Assembly (NCBI GenBank): GCA_963922315.1
Contig: CAWUID010000018.1
Location: forward strand, 1 to 38,957
Direction: 5' to 3'
Source: JAHDBG01 sp963922315
Lineage (GTDB): Bacteria > Pseudomonadota > Gammaproteobacteria > Chromatiales > Chromatiaceae
Length of the DNA: 38,957 nt
The notes under the pieces were generated by a model. It saw nothing but the letters and a program-made list of their open reading frames with translations, did not search any database and was not told the DNA's origin. Numbering within the stretch: position 1 is the first letter of the stretch; each line of letters opens with the position of its first letter. Positions 8,216 to 15,994 of the stretch are shown piece by piece. Position numbers and translations under genes: made by a program.

Positions 8216-8338
8216 AGGGCACGTTTGAAAACGTCGTGAGCGAAGCAAAGACGAGGCGAAAAAGCGCAGTGTACAAGAGAGTGCATGAGCATTTTTTAAC
8301 GAAGTATTTGCAAGTGCAACAGTTTTCAGAGGTGTCCT
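8216..8338. mobile_element. MITE-like element, family B, overlapping the 3' end of rplT
   Basis: The 123-bp stretch begins AGGGCACGTTTGAAAAC and ends GTTTTCAGAGGTGTCCT. These ends are inverted repeats matching at 14 of 17 positions. No protein is encoded. The right end (8326-8338) provides the last three rplT codons and its stop codon. A shorter relative lies at 8963-9011. The bounds are judged from the terminal repeats only; no clean target duplication is visible beyond a possible AA. Confidence 0.5.
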
Positions 8339-8688
8339 AAAGCTACTTTCGCCTGGTTAGCAAGCTGATTGAAGGTTGGCATGTCATGTACGGCAATGTC
8401 TGCCAGTATTTTTCGGTCAACCGCAATACCTGCCTTGCTCAGGCCATGGATGAAGCGACTATAAGATAAGTCATTCAGACGGGCTGCCGCATTGATCCGT
8501 TGGATCCATAAAGCACGAAACTGGCGTTTTTTCTGCCGCCGGTCGCGGTAGGCATATTGCCCGGCCTTGATGACTGCCTGCTTCGCGACCCGGAACACTT
8601 TGCTGCGGGCACCGTAGTAGCCTTTTGCCTGATCCAGTACCTTTTTGTGGCGGGCGTGTGCCTGCACACCGCGTTTGATTCTTGGCAT
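8326..8688 (-). CDS. rplT: 50S ribosomal protein L20
   Basis: L20 binds 23S rRNA and is needed early in large-subunit assembly; in E. coli it also represses its own operon at the mRNA level. The 120-residue product has the family's basic N-terminus (MPRIKRGVQAHARHKKVLDQAKGYYGARS) and the block RDRRQKKRQFRALWIQRINAA. A good ribosome-binding site (AGGAG, 8 nt before the ATG) precedes it. The end reads AKVALGHL. Known L20 proteins tend to end near AKAALA, so the terminal GHL and the TGA appear to come from the inserted family-B repeat (8216-8338). Confidence 0.98.
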   Translation of the reverse strand: MPRIKRGVQAHARHKKVLDQAKGYYGARSKVFRVAKQAVIKAGQYAYRDRRQKKRQFRALWIQRINAAARLNDLSYSRFIHGLSKAGIAVDRKILADIAVHDMPTFNQLANQAKVALGHL

Positions 8689-8703
8689 ATGACGGGCTCC
8701 TGA

Positions 8704-8898
8704 TCAGGCGTAGGGTAGCAGACGGCGTGCTGCTGCGACATCGGAAGCGTGCAGCATGGCAGGTGAACGCAGGTGACGTTTGCGTTTGGTCGACTTTTTG
8801 GTCAGGATGTGACGTCGATGCGACTGGGCACGTTTAATCCCGCCAGCAGTGGTGCGAAAACGTTTCGCAGCGCCGCTCTGGCTTTTCATTTTTGGCAT
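8704..8898 (-). CDS. rpmI: 50S ribosomal protein L35
   Basis: L35 is a small, very basic large-subunit protein. The 64-residue product has the family's start MPKMKSQSGAAKRFRTTAGG, the central RAQSHRRHILTKKSTKRKRHL and a C-terminus ending LLPYA. The ribosome-binding site AAGGAG lies 7 nt before the ATG. The gene is between infC and rplT as in most bacteria, 15 bp before rplT. In E. coli translation of this gene is the target of L20 autoregulation through a structured leader. Here the 117-bp leader contains a short palindrome (8963-9011) that may alter that structure. Confidence 0.98.
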   Translation of the reverse strand: MPKMKSQSGAAKRFRTTAGGIKRAQSHRRHILTKKSTKRKRHLRSPAMLHASDVAAARRLLPYA

Positions 8899-8962
8899 GT
8901 TTTAACTCCTTGAGGTTAACAAATACGCAGCCTGGGCAATGCCATTGGCCCAACCACGGTTC

Positions 8963-9011
8963 GGAATGCCTCTCAAAACGTCGCGAGTGCGGCAGTTTTC
9001 AGAGGTGTTCT
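8963..9011. repeat. Short family-B palindrome between infC and rpmI
   Basis: Arms CCTCTCAAAAC (8969-8979) and GTTTTCAGAGG (8995-9005) pair with one mismatch, and the outer bases extend the symmetry less perfectly. The right part shares CAGTTTTCAGAGGTGT with the end of the 8216-8338 element. It is probably an internally deleted copy of the same repeat. It lies 5 bp downstream of the infC stop codon. Confidence 0.5.
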
Positions 9012-9015
9012 GTAT

Positions 9016-9540
9016 TCATTTTTTCTTGCGGGGCGCCAATACCATAATCATCTGGCGACCTTCCATCATCGGGCGTTGTTCCACCTGGCCCAGCGCTTCC
9101 AGATCTTGTTCTATCTGGCGCAGCATGTTCAGGCCCAGGTCACGATGCGCATGTTCCCGCCCGCGAAAACGCATAGTAATTTTGCATTTATCGCCTTCTT
9201 CCAGAAATTCCTGCAGTTTGCGTAGTTTGATCTGGTAGTCGCCGCTGTCGGTACCAGGGCGAAATTTCATTTCTTTTAACTGAGTCTGTTTTTGTTTTTT
9301 GCGTGCTTCCTGACGTTGTTTCTTTTTTTCAAACAGAAATTTGCCATGATCCATCACCCGGCAGACGGGGGGCTCTGCATTGGGCACAATTTCCACCAGA
9401 TCCAGGCTTTGTGTTGTCGCTCTGCGCAGTGCGTCGTCCAGGTCGACCACACCAACCTGACTGCCGTCCAGATCAATTAACCGAACCTGCGGGGCAGTAA
9501 TCTCCTGATTCAGGCGATTACGTTTATTTTGTCTGGCGAT
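9016..9540 (-). CDS. infC: Translation initiation factor IF-3
   Basis: IF-3 binds the 30S subunit and checks start codons. The start chosen is ATC at 9540-9538, giving IARQNKRNRLNQEITAPQVR, which aligns with the IF-3 N-terminus. The first in-frame ATG (9450) would remove about 30 conserved residues. A strong Shine-Dalgarno sequence (TTGGAGGAA) lies upstream with about 9 nt between GGAGG and ATC. Rare start codons (ATT, ATC, ATA) are a known hallmark of infC and serve autoregulation, since IF-3 rejects them. The 174-residue product has the N-domain segment VDLVEI-like SLDLVEIVPNAEPPVCRVMD, a basic linker, and the C-domain block KFRPGTDSGDYQIKLR and MRFRGREHAHRDLG. It begins 32 bp after the thrS stop. 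Confidence 0.95.
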   Translation of the reverse strand: MARQNKRNRLNQEITAPQVRLIDLDGSQVGVVDLDDALRRATTQSLDLVEIVPNAEPPVCRVMDHGKFLFEKKKQRQEARKKQKQTQLKEMKFRPGTDSGDYQIKLRKLQEFLEEGDKCKITMRFRGREHAHRDLGLNMLRQIEQDLEALGQVEQRPMMEGRQMIMVLAPRKKK

Positions 9541-9572
9541 AGGCTGGTTCCTCCAACTACTAATATAAGAGA

Positions 9573-11495
9573 CTAATCCGGGCGACGTGCCAGATTAGCG
9601 ATATCTGTCTGCAAATGGCCCAACAGGGCTTGCAATGACAGGCTGCCAAGGTCAGTCCCGTCACGCTGGCGTACCGAAATGCATTGCTCGTCCACTTCAC
9701 GATCACCCACAATCAGGAGATAAGGTACCCGAGACAGTGTGTGCTCGCGGATTTTAAAGCCGACTTTTTCGTTTCTCAAGTCCGGAATGACTCGAAAATC
9801 GTGTTTTCTGAGTTCACTCGTGACTTGTTGTACATAGTCATGATGACGGTCAGCAATGGCAAGTACGACGATCTGCACCGGTGCCAGCCAGGTCGGTAGT
9901 GCGCCAGCGTAATGTTCTATCAGGATGCCGATGAACCGCTCCAGCGATCCCAGAATGGCACGGTGTAACATTACCGGGGTTTGTTTGGTGTTGTCTGCTG
10001 CGATATAGCTGGCGCCGAGCCGGGCTGGCATGGAAAAGTCCAGTTGGATAGTGCCAAGCTGCCAGACACGCTTCAGGCAGTCACGCAGTGAAAATTCTAT
10101 CTTGGGTCCGTAAAAAGCGCCTTCGCCAGGTTGCAGTTCCCAGTCCAGCTGGCGCTGTTCCAGTGCTTGTTGCAGTGCCTGCTCGGCTTTGTCCCATAAG
10201 ATATCGTCACCGACGCGTTGTGCCGGGCGGGTGGATAGTTTGATCAGGACGTCATCGAAGCCAAAATCACGATATACCGAAAACAGTAAATCAATAAAGG
10301 CGAGGACTTCTGGCAGGATCTGCTGTTCTGTACAGAAGATGTGAGCATCATCCTGTACGAAGTTACGTACGCGCATCAGGCCGTGCAGGGTGCCGGATGG
10401 TTCGTTGCGGTGGCAGGAGCCGAATTCTGCCAGACGCAGTGGTAGCTGGTGATGGCTCTTCAGCCCCTGATTAAAAATCTGGATATGCGCCGGACAATTC
10501 ATCGGTTTGATCGCATAGTCCCGGTTTTCGGAATGGGTGGTGAAGATCATGTCACCGAATTTTTCCCAGTGACCGGATTGTTCCCACAGGCTGCGATCTA
10601 TCACTTGCGGGGTATGCACTTCCTGATACCCGTGTTCACGTAGTGTGCGTCGGATATAGTCCTGCACGACTAAGTATAGTTGCCAGCCCTTATCGTGCCA
10701 GAACACCATGCCTGGTGCCTGTTCCTGAGTATGGAACAGGTCCAGTGCTTTGCCGAGCTTGCGGTGATCACGCTTTTCAGCTTCCTGTAACCGGTGCAGA
10801 TGAGCTTTCAGTTCTTTTTTATTGCGCCAGGCAGTGCCATAAATCCGTTGCAGCATGGGTTGCCTGGCATCACCACGCCAGTAGCTGCCAGCTAATTTCA
10901 GTAGTTTGAAGGCCTTCGGTAGTTTGCCGGTACTGGGCAGGTGTGGCCCGCGACATAAGTCAAACCAATCTCCCTGTCGATAAACTGACACAGGTTCATC
11001 TGCCGGTATCTGCTCTATCAGTTCTACTTTGAAGTGTTCGCCCAGATCAGCAAAGGTCTGTTTTGCTTGTGCGACGTCCCATATCTCACGCTGAATCGGC
11101 AGATCGCGGTCCACGATCTCATGCATCCGCTTTTCCATCAGTGTCAGGTCGTCCGGGGTAAACGGCTCGTCGCGGGCGAAGTCGTAATAAAAGCCATCTT
11201 CTATCGCCGGGCCGATCGTGACCTGGGTGCCTGGAAATAACTCCTGTACCGCTTGTGCCATCACATGCGCTGCATCGTGCCGGATCAGAGGGAGTGCGGC
11301 TTCATCCTTGTGGGTGATCAGGGTCAGTGTTGTATCCTGATCCAGTACTTGCGATAGATCAAGCAGGGTTTCGCCAATCTGGCCTGCCAGCGCAACGCGT
11401 GCCAGTCCCGGGCCAATATCTGCAGCGACCTGTGCAATAGAGACGGGTTGGGCGAAGGCACGGCTGGAGCCATCCGGCAGGGTGATTATCGGCAT
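9573..11495 (-). CDS. thrS: Threonine-tRNA ligase
   Basis: ThrRS charges tRNA-Thr. The start chosen is the ATG beginning MPIITLPDGSSRAF, which is the usual TGS-domain start. The frame is open for 50 more codons upstream, but these lie inside the neighbouring gene and match nothing. The 640-residue product has the TGS domain (about 1-60) and the editing domain with HDAAHVMAQAVQELFPG. The class II catalytic core shows MNCPAHIQIF (zinc Cys) and motif 2 FGSCHRNEPSGTLHGLMRVR. The anticodon-binding domain follows (from about 540). The gene starts 4 bp after the Rpn-like gene ends, and no clear ribosome-binding site is visible. In E. coli thrS has a long autoregulatory leader; no room for a comparable leader exists here outside the upstream coding sequence. 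Confidence 0.97.
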   Translation of the reverse strand: MPIITLPDGSSRAFAQPVSIAQVAADIGPGLARVALAGQIGETLLDLSQVLDQDTTLTLITHKDEAALPLIRHDAAHVMAQAVQELFPGTQVTIGPAIEDGFYYDFARDEPFTPDDLTLMEKRMHEIVDRDLPIQREIWDVAQAKQTFADLGEHFKVELIEQIPADEPVSVYRQGDWFDLCRGPHLPSTGKLPKAFKLLKLAGSYWRGDARQPMLQRIYGTAWRNKKELKAHLHRLQEAEKRDHRKLGKALDLFHTQEQAPGMVFWHDKGWQLYLVVQDYIRRTLREHGYQEVHTPQVIDRSLWEQSGHWEKFGDMIFTTHSENRDYAIKPMNCPAHIQIFNQGLKSHHQLPLRLAEFGSCHRNEPSGTLHGLMRVRNFVQDDAHIFCTEQQILPEVLAFIDLLFSVYRDFGFDDVLIKLSTRPAQRVGDDILWDKAEQALQQALEQRQLDWELQPGEGAFYGPKIEFSLRDCLKRVWQLGTIQLDFSMPARLGASYIAADNTKQTPVMLHRAILGSLERFIGILIEHYAGALPTWLAPVQIVVLAIADRHHDYVQQVTSELRKHDFRVIPDLRNEKVGFKIREHTLSRVPYLLIVGDREVDEQCISVRQRDGTDLGSLSLQALLGHLQTDIANLARRPD

Positions 11496-11499
11496 TGTT

Positions 11500-12492
11500 T
11501 CAGTTTGCCGTGGTGTGTTGGGTGCCGGATGCGAAGACCTCCTGCACTGAGTGGGCGGACAGGATACGTTCAGACCAGCGGCGTAAGGTATCAGGATCGG
11601 CTTGAGCCACGCGGGTGCGTACGGCCTGGCTGGGTGTCTGGCCAAATTTGACTGCCAGCTGGCCCAGCAGCATATCGGCGATACCTTGTTGTCGGCCTTG
11701 TTTCATGCCTTGTTTCATGCCTTGTCTCATGCCTTGTCTCATGCCTTGTTCCCGGCCTTGCTCCATGCCTTGTTCCCGGCCTTGCTCCATGCCTTGTGCG
11801 CGAAACCATTCTTTGAATGAAGTCATCTGGGGTTCCTCCATCAGATAGTCCTGTTCGTATAGGATTCTTTCCTGTTCACTTAAGTTTGCATAGATGTCGA
11901 TAAAATCAACATATTTTTCACGCTTTTTCGGGTCTGGTTCCAGTGTGAACAAGCCACGCAATGACTGATCATATATTTGTAGCCTGGGTGTTTGTGCACA
12001 AGCCATATTGAACAGGTTCAGGCGGGCGACAATGTTATCGCTGGCATAATAATCAGTGTAATCCCAACTGGCTAAGTGACAGGCAGTATAGCTGAAGTCC
12101 AGATAGGTCTTTTTTCGGGTGCCCAGTTGTAATTGTTCCGGGTAAGTGCCGGGGCGTAAAAAAATCACCACCGGCACAATGCGATCTGTTTTGCATAACT
12201 CGGCCAGATCGACACAATAGTGGATCAGTCGGTGGATGGAAAAACGTTGTGGTTCAGTTTCTTCTTCCAGTGCGAACAGGATTGCTTCACGCCGTCCATC
12301 CGGCCAGTCCACGCGCAATGGGCAGTCCAGCTCACGGAAGCGATGACCCAGGCGTGATTTAAGCTGCTCCTGGCGGATTGGTGTTATCTGTACCTGATCG
12401 GACAGGTCGCCCGCTTCATCGGCAGCAAATAGACGCAGTGCATCCAGCGGATAGTCCAGTAACAGGTTTTTGAAATTCTGGTCATGTGACAT
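11500..12492 (-). CDS. Rpn-family (PD-(D/E)XK nuclease-like) protein with Q-G repeat tail
   Basis: The 330-residue product matches the Rpn/YdaD-type group of putative recombination-promoting nucleases, often mislabelled as transposases. Visible marks are LDCPLRVDWPDGRREAILFALEEE (residues about 56-80), RFSIHRLIHYCVDLAE, VPVVIFLRPG, and a long C-terminal helix. The residues DG..E..LFALEEE could form the nuclease core, but the active-site assignment is inference. Residues about 233-270 are a nine-unit tetrapeptide repeat of the type G-[MR]-[EKRQ]-Q. It is encoded by 12-bp tandem repeats (11684-11791) and is followed by an end resembling the DUF4351-like tail (DMLLGQLAVKFGQTP). AGGA lies 11 nt before the ATG. 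The gene sits 24 bp after asd and 4 bp before thrS, so it is embedded in a housekeeping transcription unit. Confidence 0.78.
   Translation of the reverse strand: MSHDQNFKNLLLDYPLDALRLFAADEAGDLSDQVQITPIRQEQLKSRLGHRFRELDCPLRVDWPDGRREAILFALEEETEPQRFSIHRLIHYCVDLAELCKTDRIVPVVIFLRPGTYPEQLQLGTRKKTYLDFSYTACHLASWDYTDYYASDNIVARLNLFNMACAQTPRLQIYDQSLRGLFTLEPDPKKREKYVDFIDIYANLSEQERILYEQDYLMEEPQMTSFKEWFRAQGMEQGREQGMEQGREQGMRQGMRQGMKQGMKQGRQQGIADMLLGQLAVKFGQTPSQAVRTRVAQADPDTLRRWSERILSAHSVQEVFASGTQHTTAN
11684..11791. repeat. Nine tandem 12-bp repeats inside the Rpn-like gene
   Basis: Nine consecutive 12-bp units of the type CCTTGTYTCATG or CCTTGTTCCCGG (plus strand) run from 11684 to 11791. They encode the G-M/R-x-Q tetrapeptides. 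Units 2-3, 4-5, and the alternating pairs 6/8 and 7/9 are identical, a sign of recent slippage or unequal crossing-over. Each gain or loss of a unit keeps the reading frame. Confidence 0.9.
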
Positions 12493-12516
12493 GTTACTGG
12501 CGTTCCTGGTGGACTG

Positions 12517-13635
12517 TCAGGCGGCTTCCAGCAGGATGCGCAGCATGCGTCTGAGTGGCTCAGCGGCACCCCAGAGTAGCTGATCGCCGACCGTGAACGC
12601 ATTCAGATATTGCTCACCCAGATTCATTTTACGCAGGCGACCAACCGGAATGTTCAGAGTGCCGGTGACCTGCGCCGGGCTGAGTTGCTGTACAGTTGCT
12701 GTGCGTTCATTCGGTATGATTTGTGACCAGGGGTTGGCGGCATCCAGAATAGACATGATGTCGTCCAGCGGAACATTCTGTTTTAATTTAACTGTCAGCG
12801 CCTGACTATGGCAACGCAGTGCACCGATGCGCACACAAGTGCCATCAATCGGGATGTATTCTGGTGCCAGACCCAGTATCTTGTTAGCCTCGCTGACGGC
12901 TTTCCATTCTTCTTTACTCTGTCCGTTTTCCAGTGGGACATCAATCCAGGGGATCAGACTGCCGGCCAGTGGTACGCCAAACTGGTCAGTGGCAAATTCA
13001 GCGTCCCGCATTTTTGCCGTGACCCGTTGCTCAATATCCAGCACTGCGGCTGCCGGATCTGTCAGTAAATCTGCAGCAGCGCCATAGAGCTGTCCCATCT
13101 GATGCAATAGTTCGCGCATATTACGCGCACCGGCACCGGAGGCGGCCTGGTAGGTCATGGCGCTGACCCACTCGACCAGGTTCTGTTGAAATAAGCCACC
13201 GAGCGCCATCAGCATCAGGCTGACGGTGCAGTTGCCGCCGATAAAGTCTTTTTTGCCAGCGGCTAGCGCCTGATCAATCAACGATCGGTTGACCGGATCC
13301 AGCACGATGGTGCTGTCTGCGTGCATGCGCAACGCTGAGGCGGCATCAATCCAATAGCCGCGCCAGCCGTTCTGGCGTAGGGCATGATGCATTTGTCGGG
13401 TATAGTCACCACCCTGGCAGGTGACAATGATGTCCATCCGGCTGAGTGCCGTCAGGTCGGTTGCGCTCTGCAGAGGTGGTACGTGACGCCCGACATCAGG
13501 TCCGGGCTGGCCAGTTTGTGAGGTGGTGAAAAATACCGGATCACTGATCAGATCAAAATCTTTTTCTGCCTGCATGCGTTCCAGCAGTACGGAACCAACC
13601 ATGCCGCGCCAGCCGATAAATCCTACAGTGTGCAT
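12517..13635 (-). CDS. asd: Aspartate-semialdehyde dehydrogenase
   Basis: Asd reduces aspartyl phosphate to aspartate semialdehyde with NADPH, the branch point to lysine, diaminopimelate, methionine and threonine. The start chosen is the ATG giving MHTVGFIGWRGMVGSVL, the NADP-binding fold with its glycine motif. Twenty-four upstream codons are open but match nothing. The 372-residue product is of the gammaproteobacterial type. It has the catalytic Cys136 in GGNCTVSLM and the catalytic histidine in RIGALRCHSQALT (E. coli equivalents Cys135 and His274). A lysozyme pseudogene lies 32 bp upstream, so the promoter probably falls inside that dead gene. An Rpn-like gene and thrS follow on the same strand. 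Confidence 0.97.
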   Translation of the reverse strand: MHTVGFIGWRGMVGSVLLERMQAEKDFDLISDPVFFTTSQTGQPGPDVGRHVPPLQSATDLTALSRMDIIVTCQGGDYTRQMHHALRQNGWRGYWIDAASALRMHADSTIVLDPVNRSLIDQALAAGKKDFIGGNCTVSLMLMALGGLFQQNLVEWVSAMTYQAASGAGARNMRELLHQMGQLYGAAADLLTDPAAAVLDIEQRVTAKMRDAEFATDQFGVPLAGSLIPWIDVPLENGQSKEEWKAVSEANKILGLAPEYIPIDGTCVRIGALRCHSQALTVKLKQNVPLDDIMSILDAANPWSQIIPNERTATVQQLSPAQVTGTLNIPVGRLRKMNLGEQYLNAFTVGDQLLWGAAEPLRRMLRILLEAA

Positions 13636-13667
13636 TCTGATGTTCTCTGTATAAATGTGCCGCATTG

Positions 13668-14323
13668 CTACCAGGTATGGTAACTGCAGCGGCAATAAAT
13701 ATCCCATTCAGCGGCACGGCGGTGGATTAACCCGTTACTCACTTTACCCTGCGATTTGTTCCACGCCTTCCAGGCTGCTTCCAGATCCGGATACGCTGTA
13801 TGTGCGTTCGGGTCGTTCACCAGTTTCAGCACTGAAGGTGACGCAAAATTTCCGGTACCTATATTGAATGTCAGGATAACCAGCGCGTCAAACTCATGCT
13901 GTTCCACCTTACTCGTTACCCGGGTATTGATTGCCCGGATAAAGGGTTTTAAATCGTCCAGAAATAAGCGATCAGCAGCTTCTTCGGTAATACCTGCCTG
14001 ATAAATTGGCCAGTCGGCCTGGCAGATCAGATGGCCATAACCTATGGTCGCTCCTTTAACCTAGGGGCGTTCTCAATCAACTTCATGGTTTGATTCCGGC
14101 CCTTTTCTGCGCTGACTGTGTTGCAACTCGTCGCAATAGAATGACTATTACTCCTCATTGCGCCTTGTCAGCACAAAAAATGACTCGAAATCATTTCCAC
14201 TCAGTTCATTGAGAACGCCCCCTAGCAACTGGTTGGCTGGCCGGTCTGGTCGTCGTAAGGGGTTAAAGCTAATTTTTCGATGGACTGTAATAATTTTGTG
14301 CCTTCGTCGCTGATTGTCATCAT
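13668..14323 (-). pseudogene. Phage-type lysozyme (GH24 endolysin) split by MITE-A
   Basis: Both parts of a T4-like lysozyme are visible. The N-terminal part (14323 to about 14223) encodes MMTISDEGTKLLQSIEKLAL and then TPYDDQTGQPTSC. The C-terminal part (14063 to 13668) resumes in the expected frame with VKGATIGYGHLICQADW and continues to CRCSYHTW. Together they make about 165 residues, the usual size of phage GH24 muramidases. The triad expected for the family is present: Glu in SIEKL, Asp in YDD and Thr in GATIGYGH. GAGG lies before the start. MITE-A copy 2 (14064-14222) separates the halves and brings stops. The codon next to the junction is TAG, where homologues usually have Trp, so the gene may already have carried a nonsense change or gained one on insertion. 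Confidence 0.85.
14064..14222. mobile_element. MITE-like hairpin element, family A, copy 2
   Basis: A 159-bp copy begins GGGGCGTTCTCAAT and ends ATTGAGAACGCCCCC, with perfect terminal inverted repeats of 14 bp. Taking GGGG and CCCC as the ends, both flanks carry CTA, a possible 3-bp target duplication. The element lies inside the lysozyme gene, so its limits are supported by the coding sequence on both sides. It encodes no protein. The internal part matches copies 1 and 3 closely. Confidence 0.88.
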
Positions 14324-14549
14324 GATAGACCTCGTGCTGATGAGATTATTATTCCGGGATGTTTTGTGCCACGGGAAACATTGGCATAAAATGTGTGGAT
14401 GATAACGGATTTTGTCCAGCCCTGTCAGGCTTCTGGCAAGGCATTTTAATGCAATACGCACAAAAAGCGTTGCGGCAGAACTGGCAGATGCAAGTCAGTC
14501 CCGCAGGCTGATGCATTTGTCGTGTTAACTATCTGATTCGGTATAAAGC

Positions 14550-15629
14550 ATGGTATGTTACAACTTCAGCGCTGGTCCGGCGATGCTGCCTGAGCCAGTC
14601 ATGCGCCAGGCGCAGGCCGAGCTGTGTGACTGGCAGGCCAGTGGCACCTCGGTGATGGAAGTCAGCCACCGTGGTTCGGCTTTCATGGCGATGGCAGCAC
14701 AGGCAGAGGCTGACCTGCGTGATTTGCTGGCCATTCCAAATCATTACACTGTGCTGTTCTTGCAAGGCGGTGCTTCCAGCCAGTTTGCGATGGTACCATT
14801 GAATTTACGTAGTCCGGCTGGTTGTGCAGATTATTATTTGACCGGTGCCTGGTCTGAAAAAGCGATTAAAGAGGCCAGGCGACACATGCCAGTGCAGGTG
14901 GTCGCGGATATGCGTGATTGCCAGTTTACACGGCTACCTGCAGCAGATCAGGTGGTGTTCAGCCCGCAGGCAGATTATGTACACTACACCCCGAACGAAA
15001 CAATTCACGGGGTGGAATTTGGTTATATTCCGCAGACGGGAGATGTCCCGTTAGTCGCTGATTTTTCTTCCAGCATTCTGTCTGGTCCGCTGCCGGTTGA
15101 GCAGTTCGGCATCATCTATGCCGGCGCGCAAAAAAATATTGGCCCGGCAGGTTTAACCCTGGTTATTATCCGCAATGACCTGCTGGGACGTGCTGGTAAA
15201 CAGGTGCCAGCGATGTTGCAGTATGCTCTGCAGGCTGAGCAGGGATCAATGTACAATACACCACCGACTTTTGCCTGGTATCTGGCTGGGTTGGTGTTTG
15301 CCTGGTTGAAAGCGCAGGGTGGATTACAAGTCATGGCAGACCTCAATCGACGTAAATCTGATGCGCTATATGCGGCGATTGATCGGAGTGATTTTTATCA
15401 GAATACCGTAAAAACCAATTGTCGCTCGCGGATGAACATTCCTTTTACTCTGGCTGATACCTGTCTGGATCAGGTGTTTCTGGCGGAAGCAGAACAGGCC
15501 GGGCTGCGGGCACTGAAAGGCCACCGCCTGGTCGGTGGGATGCGTGCCAGTTTATATAATGCGATGCCGGAGGCTGGGGTGCAGGCGTTGATCAGCTTTA
15601 TGGCAGAGTTTGAACGTCGCTATGGCTGA
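14550..15629 (+). CDS. serC: Phosphoserine aminotransferase
   Basis: SerC is a pyridoxal-phosphate enzyme that converts 3-phosphohydroxypyruvate to phosphoserine in serine synthesis; it also acts in pyridoxine synthesis in gammaproteobacteria. The 359-residue product starts with MVCYNFSAGPAMLPEPV and shows LFLQGGASSQFAMVP. The cofactor lysine sits in YAGAQKNIGPAG (near residue 195), and MYNTPPTFAWY follows. The C-terminal domain carries RMNIPFT and HRLVGGMRASLYNAMPEAG. It is transcribed away from the lysozyme pseudogene; the 14462-14549 region must hold its promoter, but I see no strong consensus. MITE-A copy 3 follows 33 bp after the stop. Confidence 0.97.
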   Translation: MVCYNFSAGPAMLPEPVMRQAQAELCDWQASGTSVMEVSHRGSAFMAMAAQAEADLRDLLAIPNHYTVLFLQGGASSQFAMVPLNLRSPAGCADYYLTGAWSEKAIKEARRHMPVQVVADMRDCQFTRLPAADQVVFSPQADYVHYTPNETIHGVEFGYIPQTGDVPLVADFSSSILSGPLPVEQFGIIYAGAQKNIGPAGLTLVIIRNDLLGRAGKQVPAMLQYALQAEQGSMYNTPPTFAWYLAGLVFAWLKAQGGLQVMADLNRRKSDALYAAIDRSDFYQNTVKTNCRSRMNIPFTLADTCLDQVFLAEAEQAGLRALKGHRLVGGMRASLYNAMPEAGVQALISFMAEFERRYG

Positions 15630-15662
15630 ACAGTGTACAAATCACCTGGCCTCTGAGTTTTA

Positions 15663-15822
15663 GGGGGCATTCTCAATCAACTTCATGGTTTGATTTCGGC
15701 CCTTTTCTGCGCTGACTGTGTTGCAACTCGTCGCAATAGAGTCACTATGACTCCTCATTGCGCCTTGTCAGCACAAAAAATGACTCGACATCATTTCCAC
15801 TCAGCCCATTGAGAATGCCCCC
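15663..15822. mobile_element. MITE-like hairpin element, family A, copy 3
   Basis: This is a 160-bp copy with GGGGGCATTCTCAAT at the left and ATTGAGAATGCCCCC at the right, a perfect 15-bp terminal inverted repeat. It lies in the gap after serC, where its hairpin could act as a transcript end. It is the best preserved of the three copies at the termini. The 172 bp from 15823 to 15994 after it hold no gene I can support. Confidence 0.88.
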
Positions 15823-15994
15823 TGGTTTGACGCTGTTGTGTTCGTGAACCAGCAGTACGGTTGTAAACTTTCTTTGGTAAACACTCTTTTACACATGGAG
15901 GGTATGCAGTAGAGCGGGCAAAATGCGCCGTTCGTTTATATCTTCGTTCTGGAGAACGAAGTTTGATATTTATTTTTAATCCTATCAGGAAATA

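Noticed and set aside
11496..11645. An extended N-terminus for ThrS (50 more codons).
   Set aside because: The TGS domain starts at MPIITLPDG; the extension is frame-shifted sequence of the Rpn-like gene.
11684..11791. Short regularly spaced repeats that could suggest a CRISPR array.
   Set aside because: The units are 12 bp with no spacers and encode an in-frame tetrapeptide repeat of the Rpn-like protein.
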